Assembly: GCA_024685315.1 (NCBI GenBank)
Contig: JAIKVW010000017.1
Location: 1-64,000, forward strand
Direction of reading: 5' to 3'
DNA: 64,000 bases
Origin: Lachnospiraceae bacterium
Lineage (GTDB): Bacteria > Bacillota > Clostridia > Lachnospirales > Lachnospiraceae
Below, piece by piece: positions 42,440-52,274 of this stretch; position 1 is the stretch's first letter, and each line of letters starts with the position of its first letter. A model generated the notes under the pieces. It saw only the letters and a program-made list of their open reading frames with translations, searched no databases and was not told the origin of the DNA. The position numbers and the translations under genes were made by a program.

Positions 42440-42471
42440 GCGGCCGGCCGGGCTTTTGCCCTGCCGGCCGC
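42440..42471 (+). repeat. Strong GC hairpin between the binding-protein and malF-type genes
   Basis: GCGGCCGGC pairs with GCCGGCCGC, with an inner GGGC/GCCC extension around TTTT. No U-tract follows, so it probably protects the upstream message or attenuates downstream expression. Confidence 0.6.
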
Positions 42472-42498
42472 ATTCAGACTATTCCGGGGAGGAAAGTT

Positions 42499-43425
42499 AT
42501 GCAAAAAACCACTAAAAGGAAGCGGGATCATTCTACCCTGAATTCCACCCTGATCCGGCGCCCGATAAGGCGTCATTTCTGGATATTCCTGCTCCCGACC
42601 TTCTCCGCCTTCTGCATAGGATTCCTATATCCGTTCCTGCAGGGCATTTACCTATCATTCTGCAATTTCAAAACCATCAAAAAAGCCGTGTTCGTCGGCT
42701 TTGACAATTACGCGAAAGCGCTGAGCGACTCCACATTCCTTCACGCATTCTGGTTTACCGCCCTGTTTACGGTAGTCACGATGCTTCTGATAAATGTACT
42801 TGCATTCCTGGTCGCTCTCGCGCTCACAAGGGGCATCAAAGGCTCCAACGTATTCCGTACCGTATTCTTCATGCCGAACCTTATCGGCGGTATCGTACTC
42901 GGTTATATCTGGTCGATGATCTTCGACGGTATCCTCAGCAGGTACGGAACTTCCATCCTATTGGACACTAAGCTAGGTTTCTGGGGGCTGGTCATCCTCC
43001 TGCTGTGGCAGCAGATCGGCTACATGATGATCATCTACATTTCAGGTCTTCAGGCCATTCCGGAAGAGTATATGGAAGCCGCGAAGATCGACGGAGCCAC
43101 CAAATGGCAGACCCTTTGGAAGATCACCATCCCCAACATGATGCCGTCATTCACTATATGCACGTTCCTCACACTTACAAACGGCTTCAAGCTCTACGAT
43201 CAGAACCTTGCGCTTACTGCAGGACGTCCCTTCGTCCTCCAGTCCGACGGCTCCACCCTGAAGACGACTGAAATGCTTGCGCTGAACATCGTAAACGCCT
43301 TCAACGCGAGCGGCGGAAAGAACCGAGGCGTCGGACAGGCCAAGGCCGTAATGTTCTTTATACTGGTCGCTGTTATCAGTATCATCCAGCTCAGGGCTAC
43401 AAGGAATAAGGAGGTGCAGCAGTAA
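42499..43425 (+). CDS. Sugar ABC transporter permease, MalF type
   Basis: The 308-residue permease has six main membrane segments and the cytoplasmic EAA loop EYMEAAKIDGATKWQTLWKI near residue 195, which docks the ATPase. A basic N-terminal tail (TTKRKRDH) precedes the first helix. ATG 42499 follows GGAGG by 6 bases; an upstream in-frame ATG lies inside the hairpin and is rejected. It overlaps the next permease gene by one base (TAATG). Confidence 0.92.
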   Translation: MQKTTKRKRDHSTLNSTLIRRPIRRHFWIFLLPTFSAFCIGFLYPFLQGIYLSFCNFKTIKKAVFVGFDNYAKALSDSTFLHAFWFTALFTVVTMLLINVLAFLVALALTRGIKGSNVFRTVFFMPNLIGGIVLGYIWSMIFDGILSRYGTSILLDTKLGFWGLVILLLWQQIGYMMIIYISGLQAIPEEYMEAAKIDGATKWQTLWKITIPNMMPSFTICTFLTLTNGFKLYDQNLALTAGRPFVLQSDGSTLKTTEMLALNIVNAFNASGGKNRGVGQAKAVMFFILVAVISIIQLRATRNKEVQQ

Positions 43426-44303
43426 TGGCAAAAGAGTCAAAGAAATACAGATCTAAGGGCTTTTCCGCTGACAGAAAGCAAAAGAACGCTCTTACAGGCT
43501 TCTTTACCGCGATCTCTATAATCTACCTGCTGCCCATCGCCATCGTTATCATGAACTCCTTTAAGGCAAACGGCGCGGTAAGCACCAAGACCTTTGCCTG
43601 GCCTACGGCTGACACCTTCGTCGGATGGGCTAACTACATCAAGGGCATGACCTTCGGAAACTATCCGTTCATGAAATCCGTGTTCTTCAGCTTCGTGATC
43701 ACGGTGCTTTCCGTAGCGCTTATACTGCTCTGCACCTCGATGGCTGCATGGTACATTTCCCGCGTTGGAAGCAAGCTCAGCAACCTGGTCTACTACCTCT
43801 GCGTATTCTCCATGGTCGTTCCCTTCCAGATGGTAATGTACACGCTGTCAAGGACCGCTGACAGGCTGAAGCTCAACACTCCCTGGACGATACCGATAGT
43901 ATATCTGGGATTCGGCGCGGGACTCGCGGTATTCATGTTCGCGGGCTTCATCCGGAGCATACCGCTCGAGATCGAGGAAGCCGCGGCTATAGACGGCTGC
44001 GGACCGCTCGGCACCTTCTTCAAGGTAGTGCTCCCGATGCTAAAGCCCACGCTTATCTCCGTCGGAGTCCTTGAGATCATGTGGGTATGGAACGATTACC
44101 TCCTGCCCTACCTTGTCCTGGACACGAATACATACATGACGATCCCTATCCACATCCAGTATCTGCAGGGCAGTTACGGACACACGGATATGGGCGCCAC
44201 GATGGCACTTATCACACTAAGTATCATACCTGTAATAGTCTTCTACCTCAGCTGCCAGAAATACATCATCAAGGGTGTTGCTGCAGGCGCTGTGAAAGGA
44301 TAG
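43425..44303 (+). CDS. Sugar ABC transporter permease, MalG type
   Basis: The 292-residue permease has six membrane segments and the EAA loop EEAAAIDGCGPLGTFFKVV near residue 187. The conserved start of MalG-like proteins, IYLLPIAIVIMNSFK, is present. It is coupled to the MalF-type gene through the TAATG overlap and is followed 3 bases later by malQ. Confidence 0.92.
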   Translation: MAKESKKYRSKGFSADRKQKNALTGFFTAISIIYLLPIAIVIMNSFKANGAVSTKTFAWPTADTFVGWANYIKGMTFGNYPFMKSVFFSFVITVLSVALILLCTSMAAWYISRVGSKLSNLVYYLCVFSMVVPFQMVMYTLSRTADRLKLNTPWTIPIVYLGFGAGLAVFMFAGFIRSIPLEIEEAAAIDGCGPLGTFFKVVLPMLKPTLISVGVLEIMWVWNDYLLPYLVLDTNTYMTIPIHIQYLQGSYGHTDMGATMALITLSIIPVIVFYLSCQKYIIKGVAAGAVKG

Positions 44304-44306
44304 ATC

Positions 44307-45824
44307 ATGAAAAGAAGCAGCGGAATCCTGCTCGCAGTATCGTCCCTGCCCTCCCGGTACGGGATCGGAACGCTCGGGCAGTCTTCGCGGGACTTTATCG
44401 ATTTTCTTAAAGGATCCGGCCAGTCCTGGTGGCAGGTCCTCCCGATAGGGCCGACAAGCTACGGGGATTCGCCCTACCAGAGCTTTTCCGCTTTCGCGGG
44501 GAACCCCTACTTTATTGATCCGGACCTCCTGGTCGAGGACGGGCTGCTCCTGCCGGACGAGCCCCTCGATTATAACTGGGGAAATGATCCTGAAAATGTG
44601 GACTACGGCCTGATCTACGAGAGCCGCTTCAGTCTCCTTAAAAAAGCTTTTGCACGCGGATGGGAAAGAGACCGCAGGGAAGCCGAAGAATTCTGCAGGG
44701 AAAACAGCAGCTGGCTTCCGGACTACGCTCTCTACATGGCACTGAAGGAATCCTTCGGCATGAGATCCTGGATCGAATGGCCGGATGAAAAGATCCGCCG
44801 CCGCGACCCGGAGACGCTTGCAAAATGCCGCGAAGAGCTCTCTGAAGAGATCAGTTTCTGGATCTACACCCAGTTCCTGTTCCGCAGGCAGTGGGATTCT
44901 CTCAAAAGATACGCCCGCGAAAAAGGCATCGGCATCATCGGCGACCTTCCGATATATGTCGCGATGGATTCAGCAGACGTCTGGTCCGGGGCAGAATTCT
45001 TCCAGCTTGACGCGGACTACGTCCCGAAAGCGGTCGCAGGAGTCCCGCCCGACGGCTTCACCGCCGAGGGCCAGCTCTGGGGCAACCCCCTCTACGACTG
45101 GGACGAGATGGAAAAGGACGGCTTCGGCTGGTGGATACGCCGCATAAGCGGGGCGACGCCCTTCTACGACGTGCTGCGCATCGATCATTTCCGCGGACTG
45201 GAAAGCTACTGGTCGGTCCCTTACGGCGAGACTACCGCGAAACACGGCAAATGGGTGAAAGCCCCGGGGCTCTCCCTGATCAGGGCGATCACCGGCTGGT
45301 TCCCCCAGATGAGCTTCATCGCCGAGGATCTCGGCTTCCTTACCCCCGAAGTCCATCAGATGCTCAAAGACTCAGGACTTCCGGGAATGAAGGTCCTGGA
45401 GTTCGCATTTGACACAAGGGAACCCGGCGACTACCTTCCTCATAATTACCCGAGGAACTCCGTATGCTACATAGGCACCCACGACAACGATACCGCCGAA
45501 GGGTGGCTTGGAAGCGCCACGGAGGAAGAGCTTGGAAACGCGGTCCGCTACCTGGGGCTTAACGAATCAGAAGGTTACCGCAAGGGTCTTCTCCGCGGAG
45601 GAATGGGTTCGGTCTCAGACCTCTTCGTGATGCAGATGCAGGATGTTCTGGGGCTCGGAAGCGAGTCCCGCATGAACACCCCGGGACAGCCAAGCGGCAA
45701 CTGGACCTGGCGCCTGCCGGAAGGATTTTTCCAGGAAAAGCGCACAAAGGACCTTGAAGAAGAACTATACAGTATGACTTACCGATACGGGCGCGTCCCG
45801 GAAAAGGCACCGGATAAAGAATAA
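44307..45824 (+). CDS. malQ: 4-alpha-glucanotransferase (amylomaltase)
   Basis: This 505-residue GH77 enzyme has SSLPSRYGIGTLG at the N-terminus, WWQVLPIGPTSYGDSPYQS near residue 37, and the nucleophile aspartate in DVLRIDHFRGL near residue 290. The acid/base glutamate lies in FIAEDLGF near residue 338, and the third carboxylate in GTHDNDT near residue 390. It disproportionates maltodextrins in the cytosol, releasing glucose. Its place inside the transport operon shows that the imported sugar is a maltodextrin-type alpha-glucan. Confidence 0.96.
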   Translation: MKRSSGILLAVSSLPSRYGIGTLGQSSRDFIDFLKGSGQSWWQVLPIGPTSYGDSPYQSFSAFAGNPYFIDPDLLVEDGLLLPDEPLDYNWGNDPENVDYGLIYESRFSLLKKAFARGWERDRREAEEFCRENSSWLPDYALYMALKESFGMRSWIEWPDEKIRRRDPETLAKCREELSEEISFWIYTQFLFRRQWDSLKRYAREKGIGIIGDLPIYVAMDSADVWSGAEFFQLDADYVPKAVAGVPPDGFTAEGQLWGNPLYDWDEMEKDGFGWWIRRISGATPFYDVLRIDHFRGLESYWSVPYGETTAKHGKWVKAPGLSLIRAITGWFPQMSFIAEDLGFLTPEVHQMLKDSGLPGMKVLEFAFDTREPGDYLPHNYPRNSVCYIGTHDNDTAEGWLGSATEEELGNAVRYLGLNESEGYRKGLLRGGMGSVSDLFVMQMQDVLGLGSESRMNTPGQPSGNWTWRLPEGFFQEKRTKDLEEELYSMTYRYGRVPEKAPDKE

Positions 45825-45844
45825 TAACAGGAGGAACATAAGAA

Positions 45845-46951
<1,107 letters not shown>

Positions 46952-46965
46952 CAGAGGTGTGAATA

Positions 46966-48441
46966 ATGTCAGATTCTGAGTTCAGGCTTGAAAGCGATTC
47001 TGTCGGGACCAAAGCGATCCCGGCAGACGCTTACTACGGTGTGCATTCGCTAAGGGCGAAAGAGAACTTCAGCATTACCGGTATCGGAATGCACAAGCAG
47101 CTCATCAGAGCCATAGCATACGTAAAAAAGGCCTGCGCGATAGCGAACTGCAAGGCAGGGCTTCTTCAGACGGACAAGGCAGCGGCTATCGGAAAGGCCT
47201 GCGACGAGATTGTAAGCGGAAAGCTTCACGACAGCTTTATTGTTGACGCGATCCAGGGCGGCGCCGGAACTTCGATGAATATGAACGCAAACGAGGTTAT
47301 CGCGAACCGCGCGCTTGAGATCATGGGGCTTCCCAAAGGAGACTACGCCTCCATCAGCCCCAATGACGAAGTTAATATGGGCCAGTCGACAAATGACGTC
47401 ATCCCGACGGCTGGCAAGATCGCGAGCCTCTATCTGCTGAATGATCTTGAGGAGCAGCTCGAAAAGCTCTACGATTCCTTTTTCAAAAAGGCCGTCGAGT
47501 ACGACGGGGTACTCAAAATGGGCCGCACCCAGCTGGAAGACGCAGTGCCGATACGCCTCGGCCAGGAATTCCGCGCCTACAGCACCGCGGTAAAAAGGAC
47601 CTCGACCCGCCTCAAGGAAGCCAAGAGGGAACTCCTCAAGGTGAATCTCGGAGGCACCGCGATAGGAACAGGCATCAACGCCGATACCAACTACGAACTC
47701 CTTGTTGTAAATGAGCTCGCGGCCCTAACGGGGCTCGACCTCGTGAAGGCCAGCGACCTCATCGACTCCACACAGAACCTTGACGAATTTGTAGCTGTCA
47801 GCGGAAGCATAAAGGCCTGCGCGGTCGCGCTCTCCAAGATAGCGAACGACCTGCGGCTCATGGCCAGCGGGCCTCTGACCGGCCTCGGGGAGATCAATCT
47901 CCCCGCAAAACAGAACGGTTCCTCGATCATGCCCGGCAAGATCAACCCGGTCATCCCGGAAGTCATCAACCAGATCGCTTTCAACATCATCGGGAACGAC
48001 CAGACGATAACCGCGGCCTGCGAGGCCGGCCAGCTCGAGCTCAACGCCTTCGAGCCGGTCATCTTCTTCAACCTCTTCCAGTCGATAGAGACACTGACTC
48101 ACGGAATAGACACCTTTATCGTGAACTGCATCGACGGCATCACGGTCAATAAAGAGCACTGCGAGAAGCTTATGGACTCTAGCATAGGGACCGTCACCGC
48201 CCTCGCTCCGTATATCGGATACAATCAGAGCGCCGAGATCGCGAAGGAATCGCTCCGGACCGGGGCTTCGGTTAAGAAGCTCGTTCTCGAGCGCGGGCTC
48301 CTGACCGAAGACGAACTTAAGAAACTGATGGATCCGGTCCAGATGACCGCTCCCGGCGTAGATGCCGTCCTCGTCGCAAAGATCAAGGAGAGAAAGCGGA
48401 AGAAGAAGCAGGAAGAAGAAGCAAAAGCTAAAAAGCAATAA
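46966..48441 (+). CDS. aspA: Aspartate ammonia-lyase
   Basis: The 491-residue lyase of the fumarase/aspartase superfamily has the signature GSSIMPGKINPVIPE near residue 320 and the C1 region MGQSTNDVIPTA near residue 140. Conserved QLELNAFEPV follows. It converts aspartate to fumarate and ammonia. The last 20 residues are a Lys/Glu-rich tail (KERKRKKKQEEEAKAKK) beyond the normal C-terminus. It is 14 bases after the sugar ATPase gene with no terminator between, an unusual partner for a maltodextrin operon. Confidence 0.93.
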   Translation: MSDSEFRLESDSVGTKAIPADAYYGVHSLRAKENFSITGIGMHKQLIRAIAYVKKACAIANCKAGLLQTDKAAAIGKACDEIVSGKLHDSFIVDAIQGGAGTSMNMNANEVIANRALEIMGLPKGDYASISPNDEVNMGQSTNDVIPTAGKIASLYLLNDLEEQLEKLYDSFFKKAVEYDGVLKMGRTQLEDAVPIRLGQEFRAYSTAVKRTSTRLKEAKRELLKVNLGGTAIGTGINADTNYELLVVNELAALTGLDLVKASDLIDSTQNLDEFVAVSGSIKACAVALSKIANDLRLMASGPLTGLGEINLPAKQNGSSIMPGKINPVIPEVINQIAFNIIGNDQTITAACEAGQLELNAFEPVIFFNLFQSIETLTHGIDTFIVNCIDGITVNKEHCEKLMDSSIGTVTALAPYIGYNQSAEIAKESLRTGASVKKLVLERGLLTEDELKKLMDPVQMTAPGVDAVLVAKIKERKRKKKQEEEAKAKKQ

Positions 48442-48457
48442 AAAAGCCAATCAATAA

Positions 48458-48488
48458 AGGGTGGGGCCCGGCGGGTCCCACCCTTTTT
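48458..48488 (+). terminator. Terminator of the maltodextrin-aspA operon
   Basis: AGGGTGGG.CCC pairs with GGGTCCCACCCT around a 4-base loop, followed by TTTTTG. Confidence 0.9.
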
Positions 48489-48498
48489 GCATATAAGT

Positions 48499-50202
48499 CT
48501 ACTTTATCTGCGTTATGATCCTTTCTCCGCTCGAGCTGTCCTCAGCATAGAGCACTGTGATTATGTCTCCCTGGGATAGGAACAGAGCCGAAGCCGCATT
48601 GCTCTCATCAACAGAAATTCTGTATACAAAGTCCCCGCTCTTAATATATACATAGGTATCTCCGTCAATCACCGCCGTGCGGATCGCCTCGATCGTTATC
48701 TCCTCTTCTTCCGTTCCCGCGGACGCCTGAGACTCCCCGCCGACCTGCCTGATCAGCGTCGAGATCGCCGAAGCCGTATCCTTTTCAGCCCTCACGGTAT
48801 ATACCTGCTGGTAGTCCTGGGCGTCGACCATAGCGTACATCTTGATCAGGTCTGCACTGTCCTTCAGCGAGAGCAGGTAGACCGGCTTCCCGCCGACATT
48901 GATCAGCGTCGGGAAGGTCGCGGTGTAGCCGTAATTCAGGACTTCGCCTTCCGCGCTTCTCATTACCGCCGTCTCGGTTGCCCCGCTCGTTGCGGTGAAC
49001 TGCGCCTCGTGGGTACGGAGGTTTACAAGCATGAAACCTACATTTGACTCATCGCTCACAGCGCTGGTCATGCCGGTGTAGTACCAGATATCCCCGTCCT
49101 TTGAAATGTAATTGTAGCCCTGCGAGGTCTGGGTAACGCCCTCCTGCCCGAGGATCGAATTGATGAAGCCCTTCTGATACTGGCCGTAATCATTAAGCTC
49201 ATCCTCGATCAGGCTCTCCGGATACACCCTGTCGACCCAGGACGGAACATCCTCAATCTTGTATTTCTGCGAGCTGCCGTCCCTGGGGTCAAGCAGTATC
49301 ACGCCGGTAACCTTCCTCATAGAATGGATGCCCGTATAAGTGTAGGTCGTGCAGACATAGTACGGATTCCCCTCGTCGTCGATCTCGAAGGAAGGATCCC
49401 CGAAAAGCACCGTGGGATACCTGAACCTCAGATGCCTGTAGAGATTTTCATTAAAATATGCCGAGGGCACGTAGTGCATCTTGTTCTCAAGCCGCACAAG
49501 CTCCGTAGCGCCGGTAGTGGTATTTACGATGATATACCCCGGAACGCCGGCTGAGCGGTTGCGCAAATATTTGATAAATCCGTCGTAGGCGAGCGGAGTC
49601 ACGCGCCTGGTGCCGTTCTCATATGATACCTGGTTGTACTCCGAGGAGACCGAGAACTGCGAGACGAGATCCGTCATCTGCCCCATGACCTTGTCGCCGA
49701 GCAGCTCCGCGCTCGAGCGGTCAATGATCGCGGTCTGGTTGTATTTGTATGCCGGGATCTCAGAAAACGAGACCGTATTCACACTTATCCTCTTCGCGTA
49801 GGATGAGGACATCACGAGCGGGGAAAATATGATCCCGACGACCACATTTACCGCGATCACCCCGGCAATGATATATCCCGCCAAAGCCACCGGACCTTTC
49901 TTCGTCTTCGGCAGATGGAACCGGAATGTCTTATTTCCGGTAGTTTCTATATGAATACCCTCGCCTTCCTTTGCAGGCACGAAGAGCAGGATGACCAGTA
50001 TCACAGCGACAACGCAGAACAGCCAGAAATCGTAGCTGTGGATATTAACGGCGGGATACTCGGCATAGTACCATACCGCAAGGATCGCGATCAGGCTTAC
50101 GATCTTCTGCCAGGTTTTCAGCGGCCCCTTCGGACTCCCGGAATTCCTGTGGAGCACATAAATGACGTAACCTACTATCAGGATAAAAACCAATGAACCC
50201 AT
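48499..50202 (-). CDS. Large membrane protein with extracellular domain, function unknown
   Basis: The 567-residue protein has three to four hydrophobic segments in the first 135 residues (LVFILIVGYVIYVL at the start, then IVSLIAILAVWYYAEY, LFCVVAVILVILLFV and AGYIIAGVIAVNVVVGIIF). A large, mostly beta-rich outer part follows, with repeated features such as YICTTYTYTG-like and GYNYISKDGDIWYY blocks. I recognise a clostridial family sometimes named cell-shape-determining, but cannot support a function. ATG 50202 follows AGGAGG; earlier in-frame codons lack a site. It is monocistronic and converges on the aspA operon. Confidence 0.8.
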   Translation of the reverse strand: MGSLVFILIVGYVIYVLHRNSGSPKGPLKTWQKIVSLIAILAVWYYAEYPAVNIHSYDFWLFCVVAVILVILLFVPAKEGEGIHIETTGNKTFRFHLPKTKKGPVALAGYIIAGVIAVNVVVGIIFSPLVMSSSYAKRISVNTVSFSEIPAYKYNQTAIIDRSSAELLGDKVMGQMTDLVSQFSVSSEYNQVSYENGTRRVTPLAYDGFIKYLRNRSAGVPGYIIVNTTTGATELVRLENKMHYVPSAYFNENLYRHLRFRYPTVLFGDPSFEIDDEGNPYYVCTTYTYTGIHSMRKVTGVILLDPRDGSSQKYKIEDVPSWVDRVYPESLIEDELNDYGQYQKGFINSILGQEGVTQTSQGYNYISKDGDIWYYTGMTSAVSDESNVGFMLVNLRTHEAQFTATSGATETAVMRSAEGEVLNYGYTATFPTLINVGGKPVYLLSLKDSADLIKMYAMVDAQDYQQVYTVRAEKDTASAISTLIRQVGGESQASAGTEEEEITIEAIRTAVIDGDTYVYIKSGDFVYRISVDESNAASALFLSQGDIITVLYAEDSSSGERIITQIK

Positions 50203-50250
50203 ATCTGTACCTCCTGGACTCATTGTACCAGAGAAGTGCCTATGCCGCAA

Positions 50251-50279
50251 TTGACTTACCCGCTAAGCCATGCTATAAT
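50251..50279 (+). promoter_or_regulatory. Promoter of the preQ1-type leader
   Basis: TTGACT (50251-50256), a 17-base spacer and TATAAT (50274-50279), with an extended TGC before the -10 box. Confidence 0.8.
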
Positions 50280-50289
50280 TCCACTTGCC

Positions 50290-50374
50290 GCTGAAATCGG
50301 CAGACAGTTCGAAACCATCCTGTCTGTAAATAAAACTATGGAACAGGGATGGGCGCGCTATGCGCTCATTTTTG
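50290..50374 (+). promoter_or_regulatory. preQ1-riboswitch-like leader with pseudoknot and terminator
   Basis: Stem P1 is CAGACAG (50301-50307) with CTGTCTG (50320-50326), enclosing the loop TTCGAAACCATC. Loop bases CCATC (50315-50319) can pair with GATGG (50348-50352), giving an H-type pseudoknot as in preQ1 riboswitches. A terminator follows: ATGGGCGC (50349-50356), loop GCTAT, GCGCTCAT (50362-50369), then TTTT. Its 5' arm shares ATGG with the pseudoknot, so the two structures exclude each other. The next gene is a VUT/YhhQ-family queuosine-precursor transporter. The class (possibly III) is inferred. Confidence 0.7.
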
Positions 50375-50393
50375 TTAGAGGAATTATCTAAGA

Positions 50394-51155
50394 ATGAAAG
50401 AAAAAATATCTAACGAGATCATGGAGTTCCGGGTCCTGCTGCGATCCGTACCGTCGCTGCTTATCATTTTCTTTGTCCTGTCAGTATGCTCGATGAACCT
50501 GCTGGCAAATAAGAGCCTGACCCTGCCCGTCACCTGGCTTGCCCTCGACGCAGGGATCACCGTTTCGTGGTTCGCATTTCTGGCTATGGACATGCTTACC
50601 CGGAGGTTCGGACCCAAAGCCGCAACCCAGCTCTCGATCCTCGCAATGCTTGGAAATCTGTGTCTATGCCTGTTCTTCTTTGCAGGCAGCTCCCTTCCTG
50701 GAGTCTGGGGCGAATCCTACGTGCCCGGGAGCGAAAGCCTCATCAATACCGCTCTCGACAACACTTTCAGAGGCACATGGTATGTGCTCGCGGGAAGCTC
50801 GGCTGCCTTCCTGCTTTCAGCAATCGTAAATAATTTCGTTAACTGGAGCATCGGCATGGCGATAAAGCGGAACCCCAGCGGTTTCGGCGCCTACGCCGCG
50901 CGAAGCTATATTTCAACCGCAATCGGACAGTTTACCGACAATCTCGCATTCGCTCTCATCGTCAGCCATAACTTCTTCGGCTGGACCATGCTGCAGTGCG
51001 TGACCTGCGCGCTGACCGGGATGGTAGTCGAGCTGCTGTGCGAAGTGATCTTCTCCGGCATCGGCTACAGGGTATCCTCCAGATGGGAAAAAGAAGACGT
51101 CGGCAAAGAATATCTTGATCTCAGGAAAGCTGCTGAACTGACGGCAGCACAATGA
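50394..51155 (+). CDS. VUT/YhhQ-family transporter (queuosine precursor type)
   Basis: The 253-residue membrane protein has about six hydrophobic segments and family landmarks ANKSLTLPVTWLALDAG near residue 37, MDMLTRRFG near residue 62 and SYISTAIGQFTDNLAFA near residue 173 (quoted in parts). The family (DUF165) imports queuine, preQ0 or preQ1. The riboswitch-like leader supports preQ1. GAGGA precedes the start. The SDR gene follows after 29 bases. Confidence 0.88.
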   Translation: MKEKISNEIMEFRVLLRSVPSLLIIFFVLSVCSMNLLANKSLTLPVTWLALDAGITVSWFAFLAMDMLTRRFGPKAATQLSILAMLGNLCLCLFFFAGSSLPGVWGESYVPGSESLINTALDNTFRGTWYVLAGSSAAFLLSAIVNNFVNWSIGMAIKRNPSGFGAYAARSYISTAIGQFTDNLAFALIVSHNFFGWTMLQCVTCALTGMVVELLCEVIFSGIGYRVSSRWEKEDVGKEYLDLRKAAELTAAQ

Positions 51156-51184
51156 TGAAGCAGAATTAACGAGGAGGCTCATTA

Positions 51185-51832
51185 ATGAAGATAGTCATAA
51201 CAGGAAGTTCCGGAGGGATCGGAAAGGCCATCGCCGAAAAGTTCCTCTCATGCGGATATGAGGTCATCGGGCTCGACGTCTGTCCTTCCGTTATAGACCA
51301 CGGCAGCTACTCTCATATCCTCTGCGACATATCATCCTCCGAACTTCCGGAGATCGACGGCACGGATATACTGATAAACTGCGCAGGCGTGCAGGATACC
51401 GGCAGGGATATCGATGTGAACCTCAAGGGCACCATCCGGGTCACCGAGAAATACGCCTTCCAGGAAAATATTAAAAGCGTTCTCTTCATTGCTTCGTCAA
51501 GCGCGCGGACCGGGGCAGAGTTCCCCGAATACGCCGCGAGCAAGGGCGGCATGGTGAGCTACATGAAAAATACTGCCGGAAGGCTCGCCGCATACGGCGC
51601 GACCTCGAACTGCATTTCCCCCGGCGGCGTTACCACAAGCCTCAACGCCCACATCCTCGAGAATCCCGTTCTCTGGGAAAAGGTGCTTGCAGAGACCATG
51701 CTCGGACGCTGGGCATCCCCCGAAGAGATCGCCGAGTGGGCCTATTTCGTCACGGTGGTCAACCGCTCGATGACGGCCCAGGACATCCTGATAGACAACG
51801 GAGAATTCGATAAATGCAATTTTATCTGGTAG
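51185..51832 (+). CDS. Short-chain dehydrogenase/reductase
   Basis: The 215-residue protein has the SDR cofactor motif TGSSGGIGKAIAE (residues 6-18), the NCAG strand near residue 66, the catalytic serine region FIASSSAR and the YAASK motif near residue 118. It is shorter than the usual 250 residues between strands 2 and 4. The terminal region (MTAQDILIDNGE) resembles the common GQxxxVDGG end. The substrate is unknown. It follows the VUT gene with GAGGAGG before the start and ends at a strong terminator. Confidence 0.88.
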   Translation: MKIVITGSSGGIGKAIAEKFLSCGYEVIGLDVCPSVIDHGSYSHILCDISSSELPEIDGTDILINCAGVQDTGRDIDVNLKGTIRVTEKYAFQENIKSVLFIASSSARTGAEFPEYAASKGGMVSYMKNTAGRLAAYGATSNCISPGGVTTSLNAHILENPVLWEKVLAETMLGRWASPEEIAEWAYFVTVVNRSMTAQDILIDNGEFDKCNFIW

Positions 51833-51840
51833 ACATAATA

Positions 51841-51876
51841 AGCGCTCCATGAAAGCAATTCATGGAGCGCTCTTTT
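51841..51876. terminator. Terminator between the SDR and cupin genes
   Basis: AGCGCTCCATGAA pairs with TTCATGGAGCGCT around AGCAA, followed by CTTTTC. Confidence 0.9.
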
Positions 51877-51908
51877 CATATATTCCGTATGCGTTACCGA
51901 ATTCTGCC

Positions 51909-52262
51909 TTACGAAAGGTCATTCATTATGAGGGCGACAAGGACAAGCTGCTCTTCGCCGTTATTCCTTGTGCCGTGGCTGTCGCCGTTCTTACACATAT
52001 GCATATCGCCGGGATGAAGGACGATCTCCTCGCCATTGTCATTTACGGTGGCCTCGCCCGATATTACGTAAATAGCCTCGAACTCGCCCTCGTGGCGGTG
52101 ATAGCCGATGGAATTGCCCGGCTCGATCACAAGCTTGCTGAACACCCTGCCGTGCCCCGGCGCATCTTCCGGAAGAAGAAAGTCATAGAAGGTCACATGG
52201 CCTTCGCCGCCCTGGGCGTTCATAACAACTCTTTCCCTCACATCTTCTTTGTTTCTGTACAT
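51909..52262 (-). CDS. Small cupin-domain protein
   Basis: The 117-residue single cupin has the metal-binding motif YHRHEGEFEAIYVISG near residues 54-69 (H, H, E) and the second motif LHPGDMHMCKNGDSHG near residues 82-97 (final H). Such small cupins are often isomerases, epimerases or sensors; the substrate is unknown. AGGAGG precedes the start. It lies 12 bases after the PHP phosphoesterase gene on the same strand. Confidence 0.88.
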   Translation of the reverse strand: MYRNKEDVRERVVMNAQGGEGHVTFYDFLLPEDAPGHGRVFSKLVIEPGNSIGYHRHEGEFEAIYVISGEATVNDNGEEIVLHPGDMHMCKNGDSHGTRNNGEEQLVLVALIMNDLS

Positions 52263-52274
52263 GGGTAAGACCTC

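Noticed and set aside
50202-50250. Earlier start codon for the 567-residue membrane protein
   Set aside because: The extra 16 residues contain the AGGAGG ribosome binding site of ATG 50202 and are not conserved-looking.
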